Shown: in pieces, positions 31,373-43,148 of the stretch
Numbering within the stretch: position 1 is the first letter of the stretch
Layout: every line of letters begins with the position of its first letter
From: Cyanodermella asteris
Lineage: Eukaryota; Ascomycota; Lecanoromycetes; Ostropales; Stictidaceae
Direction of reading: 5' to 3'
Assembly: GCA_900618795.1 (NCBI GenBank)
Contig: UYJD01000008.1
Coordinates: 879,662 to 943,661 of the forward strand
DNA length: 64,000 nt
The notes under the pieces: model-generated
Database searches by the model: none
What the model was told of the DNA's origin: nothing
Seen by the model: only the letters and a program-made list of their open reading frames with translations
Position numbers and translations under genes: made by a program

Positions 31373-32496
31373 GCACGACTGATCAGGGTTGCGGATGTGA
31401 ATTTGCGAGGTGATGGAGAATCCGGGGACGGTGAGATGTAAGATCGAAGTATGAGATTACTCTCGAAAACGCGACGGATTAGATGTATAAAGCACAATTG
31501 CTGCTAGAGTACGCATGGTCATATGAGCTGTGCATATTATGTCACCCACACCAGTCTGCTAATGCTAAAAGCTGTCAGCGCCAATTTGACAATCCGAGCA
31601 TGGTCTGAGGCTCATCTGTTTCTATACGACGCTGGAAGACATGGTCAAAATTGTCTTGGAACAATGAAACAATGGACCTGACGTCGAAATGGGCGTTCAA
31701 CGAGGCGTGACAATAGTGTTCCGCAAGTCATGCATTGGTGGAGTTACTGAGGAGATGTAAAGCCGCTTCAAATGACAACGCCAACTCAATGCCGAGTGTG
31801 GTGGTTCAGATGGGTCGAGGCCACCACGCTTGCCAGATGGAATTGTGGTCGAACGTTGCTTTGACTACCTGGCATCTCAGCATGTCAGAGGCGACGAGTT
31901 TGAAAAACAGGGCCACCATTAGGTCGCACAACAGGCAAGAAAGGATCCAGGACATCAGCAATGATGTCCATCCAGCATTGTGTTGAGAGCAATGAATGAG
32001 AAAGTATTGCTCCATACTGCCAATGTGCAAGTAGCGTTGACAGAGATGAGGTTGTTTTGGTGAAATTCAGGCCAGGACGAAAGTCGGAGAAATTGACTTA
32101 CATAAGCAGGATCCGGATATAGTGCATTTTGCATTGCGGTGCACAGCCCGGTCGGCCTCAGTGGCAGCCAAGCCCAGCAACGCAAGCTGGCAAATGCGAG
32201 ATGTGCTCCCTGTGCTCCAAAGTTCCCGCCGGCGCTTCCCCAGCCAGTCCAGCCAAGATCACGTGCACTCCCTGCCGTCCTTGTCAGGCAGTCGCTTTCC
32301 GCTGTCATCACGCCAGAGCGACTTCTTGCATACAACACCCGTACTCACCATCGTACCTTCGTCCCATCCTCGAATAATCCCAACGCTCTCATCAGACGAT
32401 TCACTCTCACCTGCTCCGCGCACGCTGTTACGGCTATTCATCCAGGCATTGAAAGAGCAGGCTCAAGAAGCATAACCCAATTCAATCACAGCCAAG
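31373..32496. other. Intergenic, 1.1 kb
   Basis: No gene recognised. It includes the promoter of the synaptobrevin gene. ORFs at 32.1-32.5 kb are in overlapping frames and look like chance. Confidence 0.4.
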
Positions 32497-33221
32497 ATGT
32501 CGGGAAGAACAACAGATCCTTCGGCGGGCCAGGAGCCCTACAGAGGTCAGGGTGGCAACCCGGCGGCTCTTCAGCAGGTGAGTTTATACAATCCGATGTC
32601 TGTGACAACGGCGAGTCGCAAGATAAGGGAGACGGAGCTGTGATTCCGGGAGCCCAAAGTCATGCCTCGGGCACATTATCGCAGACAACCGTTTCGAGTC
32701 AGATAGACCTTTTATGGCACTGTCAGACCCAGAGCGTCATGCGCAGTCGTTTCTCTTGTTGCGATTCGCACAAATCGAGTGGCGGGAGTTGCTCAGCCGT
32801 CGCTTGAAGCTTCTCACCTTCCCTCACTGCGCAGTCTCGACATGGAGCTACAACATGTATACTTTGGCTTGATGATTTCGTCGAAGCGCTCAAATGACTA
32901 ACACGGCATACAGCAAATCGACCAAACGGTCGGCATCATGCGCGAGAACATCAACAAGGCTCACCAGCGTGGTGAGAACCTCGACAGCCTGCAGGACAAG
33001 ACCGACAACCTGGCAACCTCCGCACAAGGTTTCCGACGAGGCGCAAACCGCGTCCGCAAAGCCGTGAGTATCTCTAGTGACCAGGAATCTACTTTGGCTG
33101 ACAATAACAGATGTGGTGGAAAGACATGAAGATGCGCATCTGCATCATCGTCGGCATCATTCTCCTGCTTATCCTCATCATTGTTCCCTCGGTCCTCGTC
33201 CCCAAGCAGCAGAAGCAATAA
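32497..33221 (+). CDS. SNC1: Synaptobrevin/VAMP v-SNARE (Snc1/2-like)
   Basis: R-SNARE that drives fusion of secretory and endosomal vesicles with the plasma membrane. Exons are 32,497-32,577, 32,914-33,063 and 33,111-33,221 (113 residues), with all splices in phase 0. The short disordered N-terminus ([17 protein letters not shown]) is followed by the SNARE helix [20 protein letters not shown]. The zero-layer arginine is at about residue 46 (QRGENLDSL), followed by the [15 protein letters not shown] block. The tail anchor [18 protein letters not shown] (about 86-103) is followed by a short luminal end. Intron 1 is 336 bp, much longer than intron 2 (47 bp), with a CTAAC branch site and a TACAG acceptor. 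Length and layout match fungal Snc/SynA proteins. Confidence 0.96.
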
Positions 33222-33654
33222 GCCGCTTCAATGCCGATTCACGACCATTACGCGCGTTGTCTACTGTTTTGGACGGATTTATCCGCTGTGTTTCGATACC
33301 ATGACGAGAGCAAGGGTCAGGGCAGGAGCTGAGCATGGTCGACTTTGACATTGTGTTTTTGCGAAGGGTGCTGAGAAATTAATGCAACGGAGTTTTCGAT
33401 TCATCCTAGATCTCATTGCTCGACTATTGTCCGTGAAACGACTACGTACCAAGTGCACGCTTCATGCAATCTGGTAATTGCTTCGCGAGAGCCAGATAAG
33501 AATGATGGTGGATGGACTTTGATATGGTACTGTAGAACGCACCGCTGCAATGTTGCACATCCACTTATGGACGAAACTAGCTGTGACGTGGTCAGCAAAC
33601 ACAATGCCCCATGCTCAAGACTACGCGCTCATTGCCAAAGACGCTGCACAATGA
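33222..33654. other. Intergenic
   Basis: About 430 bp between convergent genes. Nothing recognised. Confidence 0.4.
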
Positions 33655-35588
33655 TCATTTCAGACAGAAAACAGTACTAGTGAAATGCCCCCGATGATTA
33701 TCCACCACGACCTCCCCATCCATGATCCCATTCACGTACGCAAACCCCACAATCCGAAAACAAGGCTGCTTACAAACCCCACAAGCCTCCTCCAGCTGCC
33801 TCAGCAAAAACGGGCACCTCGCCCCCGACATGACGCAAACGACATCCCCCTGTTCCGCCGAGGGATACGCGATTCCGTGGTAACCCGCCCCCGTCGTGAA
33901 GAAGCTCTTCTTCTCTGCGGCCGTGAAGACCTGACGCCGCTTCACGGGCTCGTCGTCGCCCAGCAACGAATGCACCAAATGGTTGAACCTGGATCCGAGC
34001 GCGCTTCGAGCGGTGCCGTCGATCCACTGTCGCCATTTCTGATAGTGGTTGCGGTCCCGCGGATGTACGCGGCGTCTCTCTTCGACGCAGTACCCCAGAC
34101 AGATGGTCTGCCAAAAGGCGTCGTTCCAGGCCTCGACGCTGCCGTACGGCGTGACTTTTGTATTCTCGTGAATCTGCTCCCATGCCTTGATGGTGTCGTT
34201 CGTTTCTCGGATGGATTCGACCGACAAGGGGTTCGGGAAGCGGCGGAGGGGCGGGCCTACTTTGTCGACCGTAGGTTGTCTTTGGAGCAGCGTTTGGTGT
34301 TTTTGATGCGTGAATGCACGGCTCTGGAGTGAGTGGCCAGGAACGCGCCGTCATCGTGGCGGAAACGAAAGTCGGCGATCCACGAGGGAAAGTCCGGGCG
34401 AGGGGTGGAGAATGCGCCGCTGTGGATTAGGATGTCTAGAGATTCGTATTCTTCCATGAGGTCGAGCGTGACCGATTCGTACACGTCTCGCTCGGACAGG
34501 CTATAGTCGGCTTGCAGGCTGGTGACTGGCGACGGCGCGTTCAGGGGATCGGCCCGTTTCGGGCGGTTCAGAGTGTTGATGATCCCGAGCAGACTGAAGA
34601 CTCTGTCTCGTGGATCGGTAGCCGTTCGGGAACGAGCTTGTCGCATTGCGTCGAGCAGGGACGCGTACCAGCCCTCGGACGGATCCAGGACCGCTTGCTC
34701 GATGACATCGATCCGCCTGCTTGCGTGCGCGAGCCGGACATCGTCGAGGATGAAGCTGCAACACAACTTGTGCTTGCGAACCGTATCGCGCGCTTTCAGG
34801 AACGTCTCCCAGGGCATCTCGCGATGTCCAACTCGGACAATGGCGTCGCGGGCCAGAGCGGTTTCTTGCACCGTCCACATGCGGCACCAGTAGCCCCGTT
34901 CGAAGAGCTTGAGAAGTGGTTCGTGACGCTTGTGGATCTGGACAGGTTTTAGTTTTGGGTAGAGCTGGTCGATGTGCTGGCCCTTGGCGAGAATGCTCAG
35001 TTCTTGAAATGCTGCTGCGTCGTCTGGAGTCTCGAGTCCTAGCCAGACGATGACGCGCTTTGCTCGTCCATAGATTTCGTCCATCCGACGCACTTGGCTT
35101 GTGCGGTCATCCTGGCTGTTTTGGTCGATGCACAAGTAGTCGATCCAGAGGACCATGTCTTGAGTCTGACGTCGAAGGTAGCGAAGAGCTTGGACGAGGT
35201 TGGGCATGACAGGGATTTGCAGCCGATTGACACTGATCGTAGTCTCGTGTCCTTCGCTCTGGTCGGTTGTGGCGACTGCTCCGTGTGTCGGAGGCTCGAC
35301 ATGAATAGTTTTCTTTGAGGTCACATGTTGCGAGGCACCTGAACGCCCCTCGCTCCTGTCCTCCTCTTCATCCATGATCTGATATATACTCGGCTGGCCA
35401 TCAAGCTGCCACGTATAAGAAAGAGCTTCATACTCGCTGCTGAAAGGCTGGATTGTGAGACTACACTGTATCTCGTCGTCAAACTCCCCCGCGTATAGCG
35501 TCACAAGTCGAATGTCATCACCAGTCAACTCTGGAAGGTCTTTGTAGAGCGCAACACAACGAGCATCACCTTCATACGGGTTCGACAT
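33655..35588 (-). CDS. Heterokaryon-incompatibility (HET) domain protein, frame unresolved in its 3' part
   Basis: HET-domain proteins take part in non-self recognition between hyphae. The first 443 codons (35,588-34,257) start MSNPYEGDARCVALYKDL. They carry the three HET blocks: YEALSYTW (residues about 50-57), VLWIDYLCIDQNS...YGRAKRVIVWLGLE (about 140-190) and RGYWCRMWTVQE (about 235). Further on, DPRDRVFSLLGI and PSWIADF are also typical. A second stretch on the same strand (about 34,230-33,655), in a different frame, has the family's usual C-terminal signature (GAGYHGIAYPS...GDVVCVMSG, FRIVGFAYVNGIMDGE). The two almost certainly belong to one locus. I could not find a good intron between them, so the locus may be inactive or its structure unresolved. 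Partner and specificity unknown. Confidence 0.8.
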
Positions 35589-37181
35589 ATTTCAAGCAAA
35601 TCAGTGACAAAAGAAACTGCACCCAGTTCGGACGGGTCTACCATCGTGGGCTTCCACCTGTAAATACATGTATAGCGCTCCTCAGCCTCGTCTCGAGGTT
35701 GTATGCACGAGCAAGCTTAGCGTCATGCAGGCGAGCAGAAAGGCGGCTAATTGTTGGTTCAGTATGCCTCATAGGCGACCCGAAGCGCCCGCGAAAGCCA
35801 ATCGTAATTGTTGCCGTCAGCACTAAAATTTGTTGAAGGATCAAGTCGAAAGAGACGTCGCATCCCATTATGCATGACTATCAACTCTCCAGTGCCAGGT
35901 GAGTGTAGTTCGAAAGCTCGGGAGCTAAGGCGGGAGAACAAAAGCCTTAACAGCGGCACACACAGTACCTGTACGATACGGTCAGCACAATCTGAGGAGG
36001 CTGTCGGCTCGTCTTTAGCACTTCTTATGCAAGCGGTCTGGGAGGAGCTCAAATAGACGCGTTCATTCTGGTATTCGAAGAGGCATAAGACGCTGGCAAA
36101 CATCTCAAAGTGAGCTCAGCGCTCGCGTGAGACAGGACTGAAAATTTCGCTCGACTGAAGAGCAAAAATTGTCTCAAACGACAAATCGCTCGTCACGGAA
36201 GGTCTGTCTCAGAGCTCGCAGCGTCGACGGCTCGCATGGGCTCCGACTTTCACGGAAAGTATCCCCGGCCAAGTGTATTGCCTTGAATGTTCGGAACGAG
36301 GATGAGACAAGTACTCGACATTTTCCAAGCCATCGCTGGCAGCAGAGGTCGGTCTAATGAGTCCTACATGGTAAAGCTGCCGAAAGTCTGCTCGAAACCT
36401 GAAGCACTGCAGTGGACAAAATGATGCCATAGGACAGGCACGGCCGGCGAATGAGTGCTCAAGCCGGCACGGATGTAGTTACGAAACAGCCAGTGAAAGT
36501 CTTGGTCGGTCGGACAAAATGGAGGAATGAGACGCTGCCGGCACTCGCATCCATGGTCGAGCGTTCGGGCTATTGGCGAAGTGATCCTTGGATGCCAAGA
36601 TCGAACGGCCTTCGAGACTCGAACATTTCGGAGTTTCGCTGCTGCTCCAAGAAAGACAAGCCGGTCACACGCCGCCGCCGCCGCCGCCGCCGCAATAGCT
36701 CTACTTGACCAGCTCTTCTTGTTCTCGACTGCTGCCCTTGTCGTCCTTTCGCTTCATCTCTCGTTTCACTGCCCTGCATTCATCCTTTCCACTAGAGCAT
36801 CGCCGTACCCTTCACGCGGCCGCTGTCACACGGGCAGCCGACAGCCGAACGATTTCCCATTTGTCGAGGCCGTGCTCGTACCCCGGTTTGCGCTTTACGA
36901 ACTATTTAGCGAGCTATTGTTTTCTGCTTGCAACTCTTCCTTGCTTCGAGCATCCTCTCCTCTCCTCCTCTCTTCTCGACGACATCACATCCAAAGGTCA
37001 AAGGTCAAGAGCTTGGTTTACGTTTGGTTGCGACACTTGTTCCTGAGCACGTCAACCACACACCCGTAGGCCTTTCCAGGCATTGGGTGTCCAGCTTCGC
37101 CTCACACATCTGTGGTCCAGTAACATTGCAGTGCGATCAAATACTATTTCTACCTCAGCAAACCACACCTCCGCCTTCACG
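35589..37181. other. Intergenic, 1.6 kb, divergent promoter region
   Basis: Between the HET gene and the CREG-like gene. It holds a 114-codon minus-strand ORF (35,759-36,103) of unremarkable composition, a (CCG)n microsatellite near 36,667-36,691, and a pyrimidine-rich leader at 36.9-37.1 kb. Nothing else recognised. Confidence 0.4.
36667..36691 (+). repeat. (CCG)n microsatellite
   Basis: About eight uninterrupted CCG/GCC trinucleotides. No coding context seen. Confidence 0.8.
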
Positions 37182-38012
37182 ATGCGTGTCGCAGCAGCTC
37201 TCGCCGTTCTGCCAGCGCTCGTCGCCTCGGTACCCAGCTCGTCACTCCCCAACGACTCCGCCTCTTCCGGCAGCGTTCACGCAAACTTCGGCTGGCCCTC
37301 CGTCCACGAATCCACCATCCAAGCCCGCCGCATCCTCAAGCTCCACAATATCAGCACGCTCAGCACCGTCTTCCCTACCAAGAAGTCCTCCGATGAGGTC
37401 TCCACATTCGAGGACCGTCCTGCCTCGGTAGATGGCGCCCCCGTCGGACTGATGGACTACCACGCCTCTTGCAGCGGCCGCTACGCCTACGACCCCGTGA
37501 TCATCGGCGTCACGATCGCCACCACGATGCGCAATGCCGCCGCCGGCAGCAACGTTACGCTGTCGATGCGCTATCACCTCCCCTCTGACCCGAGCCCACC
37601 TACGCCTCCGGATCCATGGGCGTATCTGGATGCGAACTTGCCTCGATTCTCCCTTGTCGGGTACATTGAGCGACTCAGTGAGGAAGAGGTCAAGAAGAGT
37701 GGGATCAAGAAGTGCTTTTTGGAGACACACCCGGATGCGAAGCTGTGGGCGCCTGGTGGAATTATCGAGCCGCACGAGTCGTGGTGGGCTGCACTGAGAG
37801 TGCAGGAGGTGTATTTCTTTGGTGGATTCGGAGATCGGGCGAGGATTGGATGGTTGCCGATCGAGGAGTGGCGTGGGGTCACGGACAAGGAGGTTGAGGA
37901 GTATCGCATGATTGGCGAGAAGGGTTGGGAGAAGGTTCAGGACGAGTACAAGCGTGGCGAGTGGAAGCTAGATCTCCACGAGGGCGCGCAGGTTCCGATT
38001 GAATTGAAGTAA
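37182..38012 (+). CDS. Secreted CREG-like / pyridoxamine-phosphate-oxidase-like split-barrel protein
   Basis: Single exon, 276 residues. The start at 37,182 gives a clear signal peptide (MRVAAALAVLPALVASV). The upstream in-frame region, open from 37,083, lacks such a feature. The rest matches the CREG/Pyrid_oxidase_2 FMN-binding split-barrel family: ARRILKLHNISTLSTVF, PVGLMDYHASCSGRYAYDPV (about 85-105), NVTLSMRYHLP, SLVGYIERLSEEE, and the C-terminal VYFFGGFGDRARIGWLPIE. CREG-type proteins usually lack oxidase activity and are secreted or lysosomal. Whether this one binds FMN cannot be told from sequence alone. One N-linked site (NVT) lies in the barrel. Confidence 0.88.
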   Translation: MRVAAALAVLPALVASVPSSSLPNDSASSGSVHANFGWPSVHESTIQARRILKLHNISTLSTVFPTKKSSDEVSTFEDRPASVDGAPVGLMDYHASCSGRYAYDPVIIGVTIATTMRNAAAGSNVTLSMRYHLPSDPSPPTPPDPWAYLDANLPRFSLVGYIERLSEEEVKKSGIKKCFLETHPDAKLWAPGGIIEPHESWWAALRVQEVYFFGGFGDRARIGWLPIEEWRGVTDKEVEEYRMIGEKGWEKVQDEYKRGEWKLDLHEGAQVPIELK

Positions 38013-39718
38013 GCTGAAGCTTGGAGACGAGCTCTGATTCCGAACTAGGATGGTGCATTTGAGTAATTGGGCGGCACGATTGAATTTTAGCGCATGAGCA
38101 TCGGATGGACAATCTCAATCAAATAATCCATAATCCAAAACTGGGTCCACTGCACAATTGCTGTTGTAATCCGTGGTGCTTTTCTCATAGCCATGCAATT
38201 TAGGACTTACCAGACACGAGTATCCGTACCAACACAAACTTCCAACAACACTTCGACCGAGATCGTCAGGCATGCTGGGCCACTCATCGTATATAATGTC
38301 CTTGACGCGAAGGCCATATGCATTTGAAGACTGTCCTGCTAAGCGGGTCTTCGCCCACTCACCTCGATTCACCTACGACTCGCGCCGCTTTTCTGCAAGT
38401 CGTCAAACCGCGAAGCACCAAGTCTTCGAGTGAGTGTCCGGGTTCATTCCAGAAATTCGCCCTAGAAGCGTCCCAGCCCGTCCGCACGCGAAACCGCCGC
38501 CGTCGACGCCGATGACGCCGCAAGGCAAACAAATATTGAATTTGGCCTGTCGAGCACATTTTGTCCCCTCACCTCAAATTCGACTGGCAGCTCGCGGGGA
38601 CCGTTCTGTGAACCACACGTCGTTGGGAGCGACAAAGCCAGTCTCGCTGTGACTGCTCTGGACATCCGAGTCTGTATTCTTTTCCCCTCCTCTTTCAGCT
38701 TTCTTTTCGTCTTTGCCGCCAACGTCGACACTGGGTGGGCTATTTTGTGAACTAACAGCACGTCGCGGCGCACATTTCTAGTATTCTGAAGATGTCCGAC
38801 AAACTATTGTGAAGAACGGTCAGAAGATGCTTGTGGCCACGAAGTAACGCTGACCTGCAAGGCACAAGTATCCCCACGTGCTGCCAAGGAGTTTACGCAC
38901 ACCAAGACCAACTAAGAGTCTTGGAAAAGATAGCTGGGACGATGAAACACTGCCGTTAGCGGCGATCGACCTCAATCAACGACAATAAACCAGCTCCAGC
39001 ATCTCAGAGCATATGGTAAGAGATCAAACTGTTGTCACTCTTGCAAGCCGACACCGGTGGGCTCACGTAGGTGTGAGCTTTGACTCGACGCTGCCCACCA
39101 TGGTCCCCGCAGAGTGGATAAGACGTCTGGAGTGGGAGTTCCTTCCACGAGAGCAAACATATATCCGTCGTTATCCGCAACGGTGCACGGCGGACATAGA
39201 CGAAGTTTTGATGGGCGATGCCGGATCAGGTCGCGATGCAGCCCACGACACGAGTCACGACCGCGGCAGTTGACTTTGACACCTTACGGCCGGCCAGGTA
39301 CATGGTTGGATGCAGGAAAAAAGGTGCAGAAATGAAGTACCTCGGCATCTTGACTCTGCTCGGAGCAGCTCCGACGCCGTTTCAGCAGCCAATTGCGAGG
39401 CTCGAATGTGCTTCCCCTTCACCCGAGCTTCAGTTTTTGTTGCACTGCGCATCTGGACATCCGACTTCACCCGCCTGCCGTTGGTGCGCTACTGCGGGCG
39501 AATCTGATGCTCGAGCTTCGACCTCTGGACCCCGGCCACAGCCCCCGCAAACCCACTCGAGCTCCGGAGCTGACGTATGACATGTGCCAATGTCGAAGCT
39601 GCTACTCTCCTCTCTGAAATAATCTTTGACTCCTCCGACTACCTCGAAACCCTCCTCTCTGTATACTCTCTACACCCTCGTCCCCCAAACAGTTCTCTCG
39701 TATAGTAATTCGTCCACC
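38013..39718. other. Intergenic, 1.7 kb upstream of malate synthase
   Basis: No gene recognised. An 86-codon ORF at 39,013-39,273 has protein-like composition (SRHRWAHVGVSFDST) but no family. The last 60 bp are CT-rich, a usual leader for a highly expressed fungal gene. Confidence 0.4.
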
Positions 39719-41479
39719 ATGTCTCTCAATCCCGCCTCTCCCGATGTCATCCTCCAGGGCGTCTCTGTCCACGGGCCCCTGGGCAAGGAGCACGCCAAGA
39801 TTATTAACAAGGAATCTCTGACCTTTCTCGCCCTGCTCCACCGCACATTCAATGCCCGACGCAAGGAGCTTTTGAAGCTCCGCCAGGTGAGGCAGAAGGA
39901 GCTCGACCGCGGTGTTCTGCCCGACTTCCTGCCCGAGACGAAGCACATTCGCGATGATCCGTCGTGGAAGGCTGCTCCCCCAGCTCCGGGTCTGATTGAC
40001 CGAAGAGTGGAGATCACGGGGCCCGTCGACCGAAAGATGGTCATTAATGCTTTGAATGCGGATGTGTGGACGTACATGGCAGATTTCGAAGGTATACACT
40101 CTCCCATTGATTTTAGTGATTAGCTCTGACTGTTCTAGACGCATCGGCACCGACATGGAGGAACATGATCAACGGTCAGCTCAACCTCTACGACGCCATC
40201 CGCCGCCAAGTCGACTTTAAGCAAGCCGACGGCAAAGAATACAAGCTCCGCACCGACCGCAAGCTCCCCACTCTCATCGCTCGCGCCCGTGGCTGGCACA
40301 TGGAGGAGAAGCACGTCACAATCGACGGCGAAGCCATCTCCGCTTCCCTCTTCGATTTCGGTCTCTACTTCTTCAACAACGCCGAAGAACTCGTCAAGCG
40401 TGGTGCGGGCCCCTACTTCTACCTTCCCAAGATGGAGTCGCACCTCGAGGCCCGCATGTGGAACGACGCCTTTAACCTGGCCCAAGACTACATCGGCATG
40501 CGCCGGGGCACCATTCGCGGGACAGTCCTGATCGAAACCATCATGGCCGCCTTTGAAATGGAGGAGATCATTTACGAGCTATGCGACCACTCTTCGGGCC
40601 TGAACTGCGGACGCTGGGACTACATCTTCAGTGTCATCAAAAAGTTCCGCCAAAACTCCGCCTTCTGCCTGCCGGATCGCTCAGCCGTGACCATGACGGT
40701 GCCGTTCATGGACGCCTACGTCAAGCTGCTGATCAAGACATGCCACAAACGCCAGGTCCACGCCATGGGCGGCATGGCGGCGCAGATCCCGATCAAGGAC
40801 GACAAGGCTGCCAACGACAAGGCGATGGACAATGTGCGTGCGGACAAGTTGCGCGAGGTGCGTGCCGGCCACGACGGGACGTGGGTTGCGCACCCGGCGT
40901 TGGCGTCGATTGCGAGCGAGGTGTTCAACAAGCACATGCCGACGCCGAACCAGCTGTTCGTGCTGCGCGAGGACGTCAACATCACCCAGAACGATCTGCT
41001 CAACATGAACATGCCTGGTGGTATCACTGAGGATGGTATTCGCAAGAACCTGAATGTCGGACTCGGATACATGGAGGGCTGGCTGCGTGGTCTCGGCTGC
41101 ATCCCCATCAACTTCTCAATGGTAAGATGATCCCCTCAACTCACACCCATACCACTTTGATTGAGTTCGACGCTGACACTTTCTATAGGAAGACGCTGCT
41201 ACCGCCGAAGTCTCCCGCTCTCAACTCTGGCAATGGGCCCGCCACGGCGTCTCCACCAGCGACGGCAAGAAGATCGACAAGGCCTACGCCCTCAAGCTCC
41301 TCCAGGAACAAGCCGACGAGCTCGCCAAGAAGGCACCCAAGGGCAACAAGTACCAGCTTGCCGGCCAGTACTTTGCCGGCCAGGTCACGGGCGAGGAGCC
41401 GTACGCCGATTTCTTGACCAACTTGCTGTACAACGAGATTACCGAGGTTGGTGGTGCCAAGCCGGCGGCCAAGCTGTAA
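39719..41479 (+). CDS. acuE: Malate synthase (glyoxylate cycle)
   Basis: Condenses glyoxylate with acetyl-CoA to malate, the second dedicated step of the glyoxylate cycle, needed for growth on acetate and fatty acids. Exons are 39,719-40,091, 40,139-41,121 and 41,189-41,479 (548 residues), with GTATAC and GTAAGA donors and TAG acceptors, all in frame. The family signature [15 protein letters not shown] is at about residues 276-290. The other conserved blocks are [48 protein letters not shown] and the substrate-loop region AHPALASIA. The protein ends in AKL, a peroxisomal targeting signal of the SKL type, so it acts in peroxisomes. Strong codon bias suggests high expression. Glucose repression and acetate induction are usual for this gene, but no binding site was assigned here. 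Confidence 0.98.
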
Positions 41480-43148
41480 GAGCGCGTGTCAAGACGTGGA
41501 ATGGAAACATGATACGACGAAACGAACTTGAGTCGTTTTTGTGTTTGTTTGTGTGTGTTGATTGTGTCTGATGGATGTTGAAAATTGAGAATCGGGGGTT
41601 TACCCACTTCACTGTATATATCTTGGCGTTTTCCTGAAGTGGATGCGAATCATCGAATTCTTTCATCAACGTGCATTCCCACGTTTGCTGCTGATGCTGC
41701 TGCTCTTGCTGCTACTGCTGCTGCCGTATCCTGGTGACAGGGAACACGAAACCACGCATCCACCGGTCAGCTTGAAGGCCAAAGCGGGCTTCTTTCGCCA
41801 CACCATCAGAGTTCTGCCGTGCTCATACTTCATTCTCACGTTCGCAGGCAATCTTTTGGCTGGGTTCAACAGAAGAAGGAATACCGGAAGCTGCTTAATG
41901 GATTTGTCGAAGTCATCATCTAGGGAATGAAACAAAACACATGGTCTTTTGTCTGGGTCAGGGAGAAGGATCATTGTCTCTCGCGGGTCCGCAACCAAGA
42001 CTCAGACCAACAGAACCTTGCTTCGCGTCCTTTCCTACATCATCAGCTCCCTCAAATGCCAGCAAGAAGGTGAACCATGAGATTCCAAGTCCCCAGCGAG
42101 GGAGAATGCCGGCCACCTCACTAGGGTCCTCCGAGGGTCTACTCACCCGCGCGGGGGGGGGTCCCATCTTCGGACAGTCCGAGATGCTTAAAGTTTCGTG
42201 ATTACGGCTGAAGGCCCGTTCCGGGTTCGAGTCTATCCATGGTAGAGATCCGGGGAAGAATACCTGCATTCACACGGGAACCTCTCGGGAGTGAAGTCGA
42301 TGATGCTTATTACACATGCAACTTCTCTTGTTTTCACAGGATGACTAGTGACTTTCTTACTGTAGCACCGCTTGAGCGCATTATTTGGCGGAATGCTTGA
42401 AGAGCGACCTCAACAGAGCGTTCAGGAGGTACCTCAGCAAGTAAATGAAAAGTCATCTCAGTAAGTGCCTCAGCAAATACACCAGCAAGTATCACAGCAA
42501 GTCGGTCAGCCATAGCTGTGATGAAGGCAACGACCAGCAAAAAAAGAAGGGGAAGCAAAACCAATGAAATCAAAACAAGGATGCAATAAACAAATCAGAA
42601 ATCGACCTTCCAAGTGATGCTAACAGCAGCAGAGAGAGTAAGATTCGACTCGTGGTCGGATACGTAAACGTTGAAGGTCGAAGTGTCAGTCAGCTCCTTG
42701 GTCGATCTTCTCCACCTCAGGAAACCTCACCACTTCAGCTGGCCATCCTCGAGGCTTTCTCGACCTACCCGACGACAGCCCGCCAGCCCGTTCACGGCCC
42801 ATCACACATGTGCACAAAATAACGCGTGCATGCTTGTTCCGCCACGCTGCGAACCAATTGAATTGTGCCATGCGATGGGCTTGCAGGACGGCAGGAAAGG
42901 ATGCCGATGGCCCTGACCGGGACAAAACACAGCACTCTGCATCGCTCAGGCTAGATGAGCTGAATCGTGACAGACTAACTGATAAGCGAGTGCGGGTGGG
43001 TTGATCAACACCCATTTAGATTCGAACCCCGCTGCTATCAGCCAGCCATAAGTATCTTTCTTCGCCTTTGTTCCTCTCCTAACTGCTCACAACGTCCCTC
43101 AACAAGCAGCCCACCCAATCAATCCCCCCCCATCAATCCCACCCAAAA
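41480..43148. other. Intergenic, with minisatellite B and homopolymer runs
   Basis: 1.67 kb with no gene recognised. It contains a CTG/CTT-rich tract (about 41,686-41,720), a G9 run (about 42,153-42,161) and a 12-bp tandem repeat at about 42,398-42,529. Confidence 0.45.
42398..42529 (-). repeat. Degenerate 12-bp tandem repeat (minisatellite B)
   Basis: About 11 units of 12 bp. The plus-strand consensus is near TCAGCAAGTACC, for example TCAGGAGGTACC at 42,422, TCAGTAAGTGCC at 42,458 and CCAGCAAGTATC at 42,482. More degenerate units extend upstream to about 42,362. On the minus strand the consensus is GGTACTTGCTGA, which shares the GTACTTG core with minisatellite A at 27.1-27.4 kb. Confidence 0.75.

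Noticed and set aside
42975-43045. tRNA-like stretch on the minus strand with GGGGTTCGAATC
   Set aside because: The T-loop-like word is present, but the T-stem and acceptor arms do not pair, so no cloverleaf can be drawn.
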